The notes under the pieces: generated by a model | What the model was told of the DNA's origin: nothing | The model's input: the letters and a program-made list of their open reading frames with translations, nothing else | Databases searched by the model: none | In this document: positions 19,640 through 30,465 of the stretch, in pieces | Position numbering within the stretch: position 1 is the stretch's first letter | How the letters are laid out: the number at the start of each line of letters is the position of its first letter | Position numbers and translations under genes: made by a program | Source of the DNA: Paralithodes platypus | Taxonomy: Eukaryota; Arthropoda; Malacostraca; Decapoda; Lithodidae | Direction of reading: 5' to 3' | Assembly (NCBI GenBank): GCA_032716605.1 | Contig: CM064492.1 | Span: 50,297,272-50,361,271 of the forward strand | DNA: 64,000 nucleotides

Positions 19640-20205
19640 CAGTTCACTTCACTCACTTAAAAACACTTAACTCACTTTAAAAACACTAAACTCACTTTAA
19701 AAACACTTCACTCCCTTCAGGTCGCTTCACTTACTTAAATAGGCCTAACCGAAAACAAAAATGTTGAAATACACACAAATAGGTTATCAGCGGTGATAGC
19801 CTAACCAAAAATTAAAACAAAACAAAATTAAATTTGAATACGCAGTGATAGCCGAACCGAAAACAATTTTATGTTTATTTAAACAGAAATAGGCCACCAG
19901 GGGTTATAGCCTATCCTAACCGAAAACAAAAATTATGAAATACCGGTACGCAGAAATAGGTCACCAGCGGTGATAGCCTAACTGAAAATTTAAAAATTGA
20001 AGTACGCAGAAATAGGCCACCAGGGATGATAGCCTAGACTAACCGAAAACAAAAATAACCGAAAACAAAAATTATGAAATACCGGTATGCAGAAATAGGC
20101 CACCAGCGGTGATAGCCTAGACTAACCGAAAACAAAAATTATGAAATACTGGTATGCAGAAATAGGCCACCAGCGGTGATAGCCTAACTGAAAATTTAAA
20201 AATGT
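19640..20205 (-). repeat. 5' UTR tandem monomers of the LINE
   Basis: Two kinds of tandem unit lie upstream of ORF1. 19650-19730 has three AACACTxxACTCACTTTAAA-like units. 19736-20205 has about seven imperfect 50-90 bp units around GAAATAGGCCACCAGCGGTG, ATAGCCTAACCGAAAAC and ATGAAATACCGGTA. Monomeric 5' UTRs carry the promoter in several LINEs, so this is the likely transcription start region. Confidence 0.8.
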
Positions 20206-20211
20206 ACTGTA

Positions 20212-20423
20212 CAGTCGCGCTAATAAGTCATGTTCCAGCTGTCATTACGTTTGGCTTTCTCTGTGCTGCATTTATGTCTTGTCAGATTTTGAATAGGGTG
20301 GATTAGTGTAGGAACATGTTTGTATATTTCACTCAATATGAAGAAATGAAGCTTAAACATTGCTGATACCAATTAGTGATCTAAACATATTTGGTGCCGA
20401 GACATCACTTATTAGCGCGACTG
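20212..20423. mobile_element. Family D mariner-like MITE, best copy
   Basis: CAGTCGCGCTAATAAGTCATG at the left and CATCACTTATTAGCGCGACTG at the right, with TA at 20210-20211 and 20424-20425. 212 bp. Ends start CAGT as in Tc1/mariner elements. Confidence 0.9.
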
Positions 20424-20562
20424 TACATTCCATTTGGCCATTATACACAAACCCTTAAAAGACCGGCAGGAACTTGAGGAATGCACGGATTTGAGCGGAT
20501 TGGGGAGTTTGAGAAAAGTGAGGCAAATTGCATTACACGTTCGATAATATGCGCAACTGAGA

Positions 20563-20587
20563 GAGAGAGAGAGAGAGAGGGAATGGA

Positions 20588-20627
<40 letters not shown>
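20563..20627 (+). repeat. (GA)n and (TA)n microsatellites
   Basis: About 9 GA units then about 18 TA units. Confidence 0.95.
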
Positions 20628-20659
20628 CTTTCAGTACCTGTGACTTCTTTTGTATGTGA

Positions 20660-20837
20660 TTTGGGTTACATTTAGACTATTTTATGAAACTTAAGAATAA
20701 TATATGGTGGCTAAAAGGATGAATTTATATAGTCTGTAGCCTTTTAATTGTCAGACGTCCTTCCTAAGCTGAATGTAATCGTCTAATAGTGTGCAGCATA
20801 TAATTAAAAGGATGTCACCGGTACTGAATGGGTAAAT
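20660..20837. mobile_element. Family C MITE, truncated
   Basis: TTTAGACTATTTTATGAAAC, ATAGTCTGTAGCC, CTTCCTAAGCTGAATG, AATCGTCTAATAGTG and GGTACTGAATGGGTAAA. Left TIR missing. Confidence 0.75.
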
Positions 20838-20870
20838 ATGTCAACTTCCAACAGAGTATATGATATGATT

Positions 20871-21269
20871 TTTAGGAGGAGGTATTTTTTTTTTTGTCTG
20901 GACCCCTTCTAGCCTATGTATAGCCCCATTAGTTAGGATTTTGAAGACGGTTGCCTCATTAGTTTGGCGGTTTTAAGACCTTTCGCGGAATTTCTTTGTT
21001 GGCAATATTAAGACCTTTCGTGCTATTTAGGTGTCGATGTTTTTCCTGGCGAGCAAAAGCGTGTCTATAATGTAGTAGGAACGGGCATTGAGGAAAGGGG
21101 GATGGGGGATAAAAAATAAATCAATATCTCGATGGGGGACTTAAATTGCATATACTTGTTTAATCTTTTTCTTTAGCTTGATAGAGGTTTATGGAGCAAA
21201 AAAAAGCATATAATATTTGTAATAAAATATAAATACATAAATAAATAGCTCCACCCCCCCCCCCTTTAA
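20871..21269 (-). mobile_element. Family A MITE, diverged
   Basis: CTGGACCCCTTCTAGCC, AGCCCCATTAGTTAGGAT, TTTTAAGACCTTTCGC, ATTTAGGTGTCGATG, TTCCTGGCGAGCAAAAGCG, AGCTTGATAGAGG; ends in a C tract and TTAA at 21266-21269 shared with the following family C element. The centre is rearranged. Confidence 0.75.
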
Positions 21270-21479
21270 CCCTTTGAGTACCAGTGACGTGTTATATTTC
21301 ATTATAGCTATATTTTGACGATGTAATGAAGCTTAAAGAGGGTGTATGGTAGCTAAAACGATTAATTGAGATAGTCTGTAGCCATTTAATGGGTAGACGC
21401 CCTTCCTAAGCTTAATAGCATCGTCTAATCATTACCAGCATATATTTAAAGAGGATGACACTGGTACTGAGCGGATTAA
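21266..21479. mobile_element. Family C fold-back MITE, complete
   Basis: TTAACCCTTTGAGTACCAGTG at the left; CACTGGTACTGAGCGGATTAA at the right; inner arms ATTTTGACGATGTAATGAAGC and TTAATAGCATCGTCTAAT. 214 bp. Confidence 0.88.
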
Positions 21480-21905
21480 AGGGAGAAGATAGGTCGACGG
21501 AGGATTAAGAGGAGTCTAATTATGGGAGGAGAAAGAGGAGTTGGAAAAGAGGAGGAGAAGGAGGATAATTAAAGTTGGCAAAAGAGGATAGCGAAAAAGA
21601 AGATGGAGAGGGGTGGAGGAGGAGGAGGAGGAGAAGTAGGAGGAGGGAGGAGGAGAATTATATGGAGACAGGAGAGTAGGAAGAACAGGAGAGCAAAGAG
21701 GAAGAGGACGTGAATTAAAGGGAGAAAAGTAAGAAGGGGAGAATGAAGAGAATTAAAGTGAAGAGAAAGAGGAGTAGAAAAAGAAAAACCAAAACGAAGA
21801 TGAGAAGAAAGGAAGAGGGTTAGAACAAAGGGGAAGAAAAGGAAGAATGGGGAGGAGATGATGAAAAGAAATGAAGAAAAGAAAACGAAGAGTAGGAGAT
21901 TTTTA
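21480..21905 (+). repeat. Purine-rich (GGA/GAA) tract
   Basis: More than 400 bp with few pyrimidines, built from GGAGGA and GAAGAA words. The 114-codon minus frame is low complexity and not a gene. Confidence 0.85.
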
Positions 21906-22366
21906 TTGTTCATGTATTTCTTTTCAGAAATTTAAATAATTATGACGAAGATTGTCCAAAAACGTCATTTATGGGTGAGTCTTATGAGACGACCTCTCTT
22001 TGAGGCACATTGCGAATGACTCGTACATTATTTTAATATGCTATAATCATAATTTACAGTATAATAACGATGTAATTTACAGTACGATATTACCCCAGTT
22101 TACACCAAAACAAAAATTAAGAAAGAGGAGGAGAAGGAGAGGGAGAAAGGATTAACAAACTGCAACAGACCTATTGGTCCTTGCGAGGCAGTTTGTATAA
22201 CAACAATGCTGAGGTACTAACTACCAGGTAGAGAAAAGGATACAACAGCAGAAGGATCCTCCCCACCCACCACTCCCTCCAGTTTACGCTGGCATGGAAA
22301 CAGAGGGGAAAAAACCATGCAGTATGGAAAAACAAACATGGAATTTCGGATAGGACAGGATGAACC
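21906..22366. other. Flank of the LTR element, nothing recognised
   Basis: Ordinary sequence. CGATGTAATTTACAGTA is roughly repeated near 22050 and 22075. No gene model supported. Confidence 0.4.
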
Positions 22367-24156
22367 TGTTACGCTGGTCAGCTTGTCAGAATGTACTCAT
22401 ACTCGCTAGCGCTCGCCAGGGCAGTGAAATGGGCTATAATAACCGTAGAACGATGTCCTTTCTTTCTTAGTGTTCATGTTGTCACAGACAGATCAGTGTT
22501 TGCCTTTATTCTTGTCTGTGACACTTGGAAGTATTTTATATCATTGATAGAGTTATAAGATATGTAGTGTGATAGTTGCAAGGAGAGAGAGAGGCTAGAG
22601 CGGGGTGGTAGTATGTGCGTGTGTATGTACGTGTGCATTCCTCACTTGGGCGGGGCCACCCGCTCGTGATTGGCCGGCAGGCCTGGCGTGTCATATGACG
22701 CCTGCTCTTCATGACATAGTGGTCTGTGATTGGGGCCCCCGTCTTAGCTCGGTGGGTGGGGGCTCCTTCCCGCGTGTCTCCTTAGAGCTTGGCATGTTGC
22801 GCTTGGTCCTAGACGTCCCTTGCATTCTGTCCCCAATCTAACCCTCTTTACTGCTGTTTCTCTCTCTGAACTCCTTCTTTCCAATACTTCTTATCTTTAT
22901 TCGATCACACCTCCCTTCTGGTTCTAGCATACGACTTCCATAGTCGGCCAGTCGTATTACCAGCGCCAGTTCTCACATATATGTTTTGCACTAGCTTTAG
23001 GGATTATTAGAGTCATAGTCACATGGAGTCATATTATTGGGTGCTTCTAATTATTGGGTTGTTCTTTGTTACTATTTAATGCTAGACAGTGGAGGGTATC
23101 TTTGGTCGTTGTCTGAGTTATGTATATGGCAAGTCAGAGCCTATACGACTTTGACGGAGCTAGGTAGCCTGTAACCCTTGTGCATATTTTTCCTTTGCGA
23201 GCGTAGCAGTATACAAGCGAAGGGCCTTTGCCTACTCTTGTTTGTATGCTTGCTACCTCATTTTGTTGACCTTTGAGGAGCGCCAGGGTAAGACCAGACA
23301 CTTGTGATCTGGACTTACCAAGAGAGCCTCCTAGTCACTTAACGTAAGATAAGGGAAATCTGTTCAGGGGAGACAGTAGGCTACGAGCATGCTTGAGCTC
23401 TGCCTAGGCTCCTTGTACCTTTTATGCCGCTGCTAGACTTTATTAGTATGAAAGACAGCATTGTGTTTATTAACTTTAACTGCGTTTGCTTTAGGAATTA
23501 TTCACGTATTATTTTAGCCTAGGTTGATGCATAGTGCACAACCCAGTATGGCTGTTACTTTGGCTAAGGAAGTACTGTTTTGAGTGGCTGTTATTAGTCC
23601 TGTCACAGAGTTGTTGCACTCCCTTGTTTTATATATATATGTATCCTACTTGTTGGTGTATTTAAGATACACACTTTGGTGTCCTGCCCCTGCATTATTT
23701 CTGTTCTATATTCGACGAGCATCTTAGAGCATCAGACGTTTTCAGAAGATTCCATATCTGTTTGCTGTAGGACTAGACTTCCAGTGTTTTCATAGAGCAT
23801 TGAAGAGTTTAGTGTTGAGTTCAGACTCACACTAAAGTTAACGTAAGCATATACTCCTTTATTAAATCTTGTCATAGTTTATTTAAGCATTGTTATTACT
23901 TGAGAGCATTTTATTAACCTAAGTACTCCTGTTGTGAGTAGGCTTTGCCGTCACCAGAAATCCTTTGTAGAAGTACACTTAACCCTGTTAATTGATACCC
24001 CGTTATCCAGTAGATTAACTCTGGAGGGTGTAAGTGTTTTGTTCACCGGCTTAATAGTTCGAGGGTTTGGAATTAGCGTACCGTTGTTGCAGATATAGCC
24101 TATCTTCTAGTCCAATATTAAGTGCTCTTGTTTATTTCGTAGTGCCGGTCGTAACA
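22367..24156 (+). repeat. 5' LTR (1.79 kb)
   Basis: Begins TGTTACGCTGGTCAGC and ends GGTCGTAACA. Unusually long for Gypsy elements. It has 8 bp (CCTTTGAG-like, near 23270) that the 3' LTR lacks. Confidence 0.9.
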
Positions 24157-24158
24157 AA

Positions 24159-24175
24159 TGGCGACCTTGCCAGGA
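24159..24175 (+). promoter_or_regulatory. tRNA primer-binding site
   Basis: TGGCGACCTTGCCAGGA starts two bases after the LTR, beginning with TGG as expected for pairing to a tRNA CCA end. It resembles the tRNA-Arg-type sites used by several Gypsy elements; the exact tRNA is not determined. Confidence 0.7.
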
Positions 24176-24412
24176 TATAGTGAACTGAATTTTGCAGTTT
24201 TTTTTGGAGAAATCTTATTGCCATTTGGGGTTGAATTTATTTCTCGCAGTGTTGGCAGTGGACATTGTTTTGAGGATATATGGAACTTGTTGGAGTTTAT
24301 TGGTGACCTAGTATTGAACTCAAAAACATCTTCGAATATTTTTTGTGAATAAAGCTACGTGAGAGTTTGGCTACTTTTGTCTTGAACTGGGATTTTTTTT
24401 GTTGACTCCATC

Positions 24413-26625
24413 ATGTCACTGGACGGGTCTGAGCATAGTGAGGGCACAGTGCGAGAGACAGGCGAGGAGGTGGAGAAGGTGGAGATGTTAGACGTCGCGT
24501 TCGGGTGGTGAACGATGAGGAGGATGCTCGGAGGTTTTTGGAGGAGCCTGTGACGGCGGACCGGGTGTCGGGACTGGACCGGTACGGACTGCAGTGTGTA
24601 GCCACGGTCTTAGGGTTTTCTGGTACAAGCGGTTTGTCAAGAAGTGAGCTGGTTACCTGTGTGCTGGGTGGGGTGCATGGGGGTTCGGGTGGAGCGGGAG
24701 CTGGGGCACCTTCGTCCCAGTCCCCATTCCACTCAACTCCTATCATGGCGCCCCCTCGGGTTCCGGAGCCGAGTACGTTCCCGCAGGCCGATGTCCGCTG
24801 GCGGTTGGGTATGCCTCTAGGTGACTCACGGGGTGGGTCCCCGGTAGTAGCACCCCCTCTTCTAAGTTTGTCTCCCAAGATGTTGTTTCAGCTCGAGCTC
24901 GCCAAACTTAAGCAGCAGAAGCGACAGGCTGAGCTCGAGCAGCGAAAGCATTAGGCTGATCTCGAGCAGCGAAAGCATGAGGCTGAGCTCAAGTTTGAGT
25001 CTGCAAGGTATTGTGCCGATGTTGACCTAGAGAAAACTCGTGTAGAGGTGACGAGGAACCGGGTCGTCCAGGGGGGTCGACCCCATGACCAGTCCCTGTC
25101 GCATCTACTAAAGTTGGTTCCAGTGTTTGATGAGTTAGGAGTTACAGAATTCTTTCTCCGTTTTGAGAAAAAGTGCCGGGAGCACCAATGGCCCGAGGAG
25201 AAGTGGGCAGCCCTTGTTTCGTCACGATTGACGGGGAAAGCACTCAAGGCGTACAATGCTTTGCCCCTAGATTCCTGTGTGAATTATGAGGCGTTGAAAG
25301 AGGCTGTCCTGAGGGCGTATGAGTTGCAGCCAGAGACCTATAGGCTGAAGTTTAGGGCTGTTCCTAAGAGAAAGGCGAGTACTTTCCAGGAACACGCTAG
25401 AGAGCTGTCAGATGCGTTTGAGAATTGGTAAAGGTCGGAGAAGGCAACTACTTTTGATGCAGTGAAGCAATTAGTGTTGTTAGAACAATTTTTCAAATGT
25501 ACTGACAGTGACTTGACTCTTAACCTGAAAGAAAAGCAACCTAAAACTCTCCAGGAGGCGGCTGAGCTGGCTGACCTCAGGTTGTCATTGATTCGTGGGT
25601 GCGGGTCTGCACAGAGAGCTGAGGCAGGTAACCAGGGGCTTACCACTCCACCCCCCCGAATTAAGGACACAACTAATTACCAATTTAAGAGTACTGGTGC
25701 CAATTTTCATCCCAAGTCGAAACCCTTCCTGTTAAAGAAAGGCCAGGGCCCTTCCTCACCTCAGAGGAAGTCCAAGAGCGAAGTGGAGTGTTTGAAGTGT
25801 CATGAGAAGGGGCATATTGCACGCTCATGTCCGAGCACACCGCCTACAGCAGTGGTCTCACTAGTGAGCCACATCGGTGTGTCTTTGAGGTCTTCCTCGT
25901 TTGCCCGGGGTAAAATGTCGGTTGCGAAGTCACAGTCGGTGCAGAAGCAGCCAGAGGGCTCGTCACCCGTCCGAGATGCTTTTTGCGGTCATAGGGGGCA
26001 CGGCACTGTGAGGTGGGCTGGTGTGGAGCATAGGCTTGAGTTGCTGCGTGATACGGACGCTTCCCAGACACTTCTTAAGAACTTCACTGGCAAGCCTACT
26101 AACGCGGCTCGGGTTGTGGTGGTTCAAGGCATCAATGCTACGCGGTCTTACCCGCTGGTCAGAGTGGAGCTTGAGGTGGATGGTGTGACACGGGAGTTGG
26201 ATGTGGGTGTTGTGGAGAAATTGCCAGTTGAGGGGGTCGACCTCCTTCTTGGTAACGACTTTGCGGTGCCTACTTCCGAGGTTCCACCCTTAGTCGTTGC
26301 CGAGAGGGCGGCCGACACGAGTAGGGAGGGGCAAGAGGGGCTCGAGAGGTGCCAGACGCAGCAGATGGCGTGTGCTGTCACCAGATCTCAGTCCGCTCAG
26401 GTGTCACAGCCTAGTACCCATGTTTCAGACCAGCGGAGGAAGGGTCGGAAGGAGAAAGTCAAGGCTGGTGGTCGGGTTGAGAGTTTGGACCCAGCGACAC
26501 TCCTTGGTGACTCAGTACTTGCACCAAATTTGAGCTCCGGAGTGGCCCCAGAACCTGTCCCCCCTAGTGACATGGTAGGGCGTGATGGCACTCCGCGACA
26601 GAGTAGTTCCCAGGTGCAACTATAA
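24413..26625 (+). pseudogene. Gag and protease of the LTR element
   Basis: An ATG at 24413 (MSLDGSEHSEGTVRETG) opens a frame that stops at about 24509; the rest continues in another frame from about 24505, so a frameshift lies there. In that frame stop codons occur at 24952 and 25429, and the region ends at 26623. Order: SCAN/capsid-like segment (VPVFDELGVTEFFLRFEKKC, LTGKALKAYNAL, about 25120-25560), a CCHC zinc knuckle (CLKCHEKGHIARSC, about 25792), and an aspartic protease-like domain (LLRDTDASQTLL with Asp-Thr-Asp instead of the usual Asp-Thr-Gly, and LLLGNDFA). The altered protease triad and stops indicate it is dead. Confidence 0.85.
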
Positions 26626-28090
26626 GATCTTAGTCTTGAGAGTTGTGGGAACGGGGCTATTGAACTTGATGAGGACGGGGAAGCATGTCACGTGAACCTG
26701 TTGAAGGAGTTTGTGAGGCGCCCACCTGAGCAGCCTACTGTCCCTGTGTGGGTCTGCTGCAGCAGCCAAGGTGGAGAAGGAGAGGGGGGCAGTGAGGCAC
26801 AGGTGGTGGAAAGTTGGGATTGTCATGTCTCGGCGGAGCAGTGGGCGGGGAACACGAGTCAGGTGGCTGTGGAAGCGCTTGAGCACCTGCCTGAGCAGCA
26901 GTGTGCAGCGATCCAGCACCTGCTCGGTTCATACCCCACTGTTCGTGCCGAGCACCCAGGCCTCACAACTCATGCAGTGCACAATGTTCCGCTGCCAGGT
27001 CACTTGGGTGTGAGTAAACCGTTGGCCTCGTTGTTTAAGTTGTTCAAGGTGGGCGACGAGGCTTTGGCATGGTTGTCAGGTCAGGGTCGACCCATGGCTG
27101 CTAAGGGTGGTGGTCAGTATCAGGACATTAAGCAGATTGGTGAGGGTAACTATGGACTAGATACGCCCGATCGTCGCATAGCCTCCCAATGCTGCTTTAG
27201 TAAAATGCAACAGCCCTACCATAGACCGACTGTATCTGGCCGTGGCGCTGAAGGCGGTGATGCTGCGCAAGCAGATGTAGTCGCAAGGAATGCGGGGGTG
27301 CGCATGTACGGTATCAGCAGGGAAGCATTAGCACTTATGAACTGTGGGAGTGAATGCACAGGTGGTACAGATTGTCCCTCTCATGACCTGGCTGTTTTAG
27401 GGACAGAGGTGGAGAAGGAGGGAGACTATAGTTTAGAAACTGCGGTCCCGGCTGGTTTGTGGGAGGGCAATGAGCATGTTGTTCTTCGAGATAAGTTGCA
27501 ACCTCTTGTTCCTAAGCGCCAAGAGAAGTTGTTTACTAGGCTGTGGCAGTACGTCCGCATGTTTGTTGATTCTCCAGGCCTGATGTCCGGGGGGGCACCC
27601 GACATAGAGGCTGGAGACAGTGCAAAGCTCAAATTGGCTCCCTACCGTATAAATCCTGCTCGACAGCCTGTCATGAAAGCAGAGCTGGACTACATATTGG
27701 AAAAGAGTCTAAGGGATAAAGGATATCGTGAGTGGTCGTTGCCAGTGACTTTGCAACCTGAGTTGAGTGGCAAGATCCGTGTTTGTGTTGATTGCAAGAG
27801 TGTTGGTGCATCATCCCTGACAGACGCCTATACCTTATCCAGAGTTGACGACCCCATAGACCGTATCGGGGCTGCCTCGTTTATCACCAAGGTGGAAATA
27901 GTGAAAGGTTATTGGCAGCTCCCGTTGCCGGAGAGAGCGAAGAGAAGTGCCAGTCTTGTGATGGACTGGGCAGTTTATCAGTGTCAGGTGTTGTTTTGCT
28001 GCCGGAACACAAAGTGGATGTGTGGCATGTTAAGGGCACTGATAATGTTCTGGCTGATTGTTTGTCACGGGAGGGTATGTTTTAAGGAGA
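26626..28090 (+). pseudogene. Pol remnant of the LTR element
   Basis: Open from 26692 to 28149 in the Gag frame. A pre-RT segment appears twice: LPEQQCAAIQHLLGSYPTV (about 26892) and PKRQEKLFTRLWQYVRMF (about 27511), separated by about 500 bp of unassigned sequence. Then come YRINPARQPVMKAELDYILE, CVDCKSVGASS, SRVDDPIDRIGAASF and TKVEIVKGYWQLPL, the fingers/palm start of Gypsy RT; the expected Asp of motif A reads Glu. After about 27960 the frame jumps to a sequence whose other frame reads WHVKGTDNVLADCLSREG, the end of RNase H. The part between, with YxDD, and the integrase are deleted. Confidence 0.82.
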
Positions 28091-28149
28091 ACCCTCGCCG
28101 TTCAGTCAGTGTTTGGTTGAGTGGAGAAAAATTAGGCTTGCCCCTGTAG

Positions 28150-28491
28150 TGCAAAGCCGCCAAAAAAACTATTAAAAATAATACAAAAACCTCACATAAA
28201 ACTCTTTCCTTTGATAGTATATAAGTGCAGTATGTTACAGCAAGAATCTAAGACATTCTGAGTTTTGTCTTAGTAGGCTAGGCTTGGTGAAGCTGGCTCG
28301 TTGAGCGTAATATTGTTAAGTGATACTATTATTTTGGGGAAGTGTTGTGTAGATTTGTTTTATATAATGAGGTGTTTTTACGTTTGTGATTGTGCCTTGT
28401 TTTTCACAACTTGGGGAGTAGCTAGGTGATGCGGGGTTAGTGGGCATTCTGTCTGGTCAGATGTGGCGTTTACCTGAGGTTAAAACGTCCC
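28150..28491 (+). other. 3' untranslated region of the LTR element
   Basis: No coding signal. Sits between the pol remnant and the purine tract. Confidence 0.6.
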
Positions 28492-28492
28492 A

Positions 28493-28506
28493 CATCTTGG
28501 GCGGGG
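28493..28506 (+). promoter_or_regulatory. Polypurine tract of the LTR element
   Basis: CTTGGGCGGGG directly before TGTTACG of the 3' LTR, the place where plus-strand synthesis would be primed. G-rich but not a perfect purine run. Confidence 0.6.
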
Positions 28507-29961
28507 TGTTACGCTGGTCACCTTGCCAGAATGTACTCATACTCGCTAGCGCTCGCCAGGGCAGTGAAATGGGCTATAATAATCGTAGAACGATGTCCTT
28601 TCTTTCTTAGTGTTCATGTTGTCACAGACAGATCAGTGTTTGCCTTTATTCTTGTCTGTGACACTTGGAAGTATTTTATATCATTGATAGAGTTATAAGA
28701 TATGTAGTGTGATAGTTGCAAGGAGAGAGAGAGAGGCTAGAGCGGGGTGGTAGTATGTGCGTGTGTATGTACATGTGCATTCCTCGCTTGGGCGGGGCCA
28801 CCCACTCGTGATTGGCCGGCGGGCCTGGCGTGTCATATGACGCCTGCTCTTCATGACGTAGTGGTCTGTGATTGGGGGCCCCCGTCTTAGCTCGGTGGGT
28901 GGGGGCTCCTTCCCGCGTGTCTCCTTAGAGCTTGGCATGTTGCGCTTGGTCCTAGACGTCCCTTGCATTCTGTCCCCAATCTAACCCTCTTTACTGCTGT
29001 TTCTCTCTCTGAACTCCTTCTTTCCAATACTTTTTATCTTTATTCGATCACACCTACCTTCTGGTTCTAGCATACGACTTCCATAGTCGGCCCGTTGTAT
29101 TACCAGTGCCAGTTCTCATATATATGTTTTGCACTAGCTTTAGGGATTATGAGAGTCATAGTCACATGGAGTCATATTATTGGGTGCTTCTAATTATTGG
29201 GTTGTTCTTTGTTACTATTTAATGCTAGACAGTGGAGGGTATCTTTGGTCGTTGTCTGAGTTATGTATATGGCAAGTCAGAGCCTGTACGACTTCGACGG
29301 AGCTAGGTAGCCTGTAACCCTTGTGCATATTTTTCCTTTGCGAGTGTAGCAGCATACAAGCGAAGGGCCTTTGCCTACTCTTGCTTGTATGCTTGCTACC
29401 TCATTTTGTTGAGGAGCGCCAGGGTAAGACCAGATACTTGTGATCTGGACTTACCAAGAGAGCCTCCTAGTCACTTAACGTAAGATAAGGGAAATCTGTT
29501 CAGGGGAGACAGTAGGCTACGAGCATCCTTGAGCTCTGCCTAGGCTCCTTGTACCTTTTATGCCACTGCTAGACTTTATTAGTAAGAAAGACAGCATTGT
29601 GTTTATTAACTTTAACTGCGTATGCTTTAGGAATTATTCACGTATTATTTTAGCCTAGGTTGATGCATAGCGCACAACCCAGTATGGCAGTTACTTTGGC
29701 TAAGGAAGTACTGTTTTGAGTAGCTGTTATTAGTCCTGTCACAGAGTTGTTGCACTCCCTTGTTTTATATATATGTATCCTACTTGTTGGTGTATTTAAG
29801 ATACAGGCTTTGGTGTCCTGCCCCTGCATTATTTCTGTTCTATATTCGACGAGCATCTTAGAGCATCAGACGTTTTCAGAAGATTCCATATCTGTTTGCT
29901 GTAGGACTAGACTTCCAGTGTTTTCAAAGAGCATTGAAGAGTTTAGTGTTGAGTTCAGACT
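28507..29961 (+). repeat. 3' LTR, truncated
   Basis: Follows the 5' LTR from TGTTACGCTGGTCACC to GTTGAGTTCAGACT, then changes abruptly to TTGCTATCGTTCTCTCTCG. About 330 bp of the LTR end is missing, so no target duplication can be read. Confidence 0.9.
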
Positions 29962-29962
29962 T

Positions 29963-30155
29963 GCTATCGTTCTCTCTCGTTCGCTATCTCTCTCTCTCGT
30001 TCGCTATCTCTCTCTCTCTCACTCTCTTTCTCCTTTAACGTCACTTGCTTTTGTACGCTATTCATTTGCCAAACGCTCAGGCGGCTCTCACATGCATTTT
30101 CCACTTTTCTCATCCTCCCTCATCCTCCATCCATTGCTCTCTCTCTCTCTTTCTC
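29963..30155 (+). repeat. CT-rich microsatellite junction
   Basis: CTCTCTCGTTCGCTATCTCT repeats twice (29972-30020), then CT-rich sequence leading into the 100-bp minisatellite. Confidence 0.8.
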
Positions 30156-30234
30156 TCTCTCACAATAACCCCTGGAACAAACGGATATTCGTGGCCAGAT
30201 AATAAAGATGCCGACCGGTACCTCCATATTCTGC

Positions 30235-30274
<40 letters not shown>

Positions 30275-30465
30275 CACAATAACCCCGGGAACAAGCGGAT
30301 ATTCGTGGCCAGATAATAAAGATGCCGACCGGTACCTCCATATTCTGCCTCTCTCTCTCTCTCTCTCTCTCACACAATAACCCCTGGAACAAGCGGATAT
30401 TCGTGGCCAGATAATAAAGATGCCGACCGGTACCTCCATATTCTGCCTCTCTCTCTCTCTCTTTT
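30156..30465 (+). repeat. About 100-bp minisatellite, first block
   Basis: Three units of ACAATAACCCCTGGAACAAG, CGGATATTCGTGGCCAGATA, ATAAAGATGCCGACCGGTAC, CTCCATATTCTGCC plus (TC)n of varying length. Continues after the LINE insertion at 31446. Confidence 0.95.

Larger units (their letters stand above)
15313..20205 (-). mobile_element. CR1-type LINE, apparently full length
   Basis: About 4.9 kb on the minus strand: tandem 5' monomers (19736-20205), ORF1 (19633-18506), ORF2 (18422-15543), then a 3' UTR ending in CTTTGTACTC-type decamers (15314-15345). The esterase-like ORF1 and the endonuclease plus reverse transcriptase ORF2 point to the CR1 clade, whose 3' ends also finish in short tandem repeats. 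Both ORFs are uninterrupted. ATGTAC occurs at 15313-15318 and 20202-20207 and could be a 6-bp target duplication. Family E and D elements abut its two ends. Four further 3' copies are in this window. Confidence 0.88.
22367..29961 (+). mobile_element. Ty3/Gypsy-like LTR retrotransposon, decayed
   Basis: Two direct LTRs (22367-24156 and 28507-29961), a primer-binding site right after the 5' LTR, a Gag and protease region, a partial reverse transcriptase and a purine tract before the 3' LTR. The LTR starts TGTTACG and the 5' copy ends CGTAACA. Several in-frame stops, an early frameshift, loss of the YxDD part of RT and most of RNase H, and absence of integrase make it non-autonomous. The LTRs differ at only a few percent of positions by eye, so insertion is not very old. 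Confidence 0.9.

Noticed and set aside
21569..21913. 114-codon minus-strand frame rich in Phe/Leu/Ser/Pro
   Set aside because: Translation of a purine-rich low-complexity tract; no gene evidence.
24158..24352. 64-codon frame starting over the primer-binding site
   Set aside because: It begins in the PBS of the LTR element and has no Gag-like features; the Gag start at 24413 fits better.
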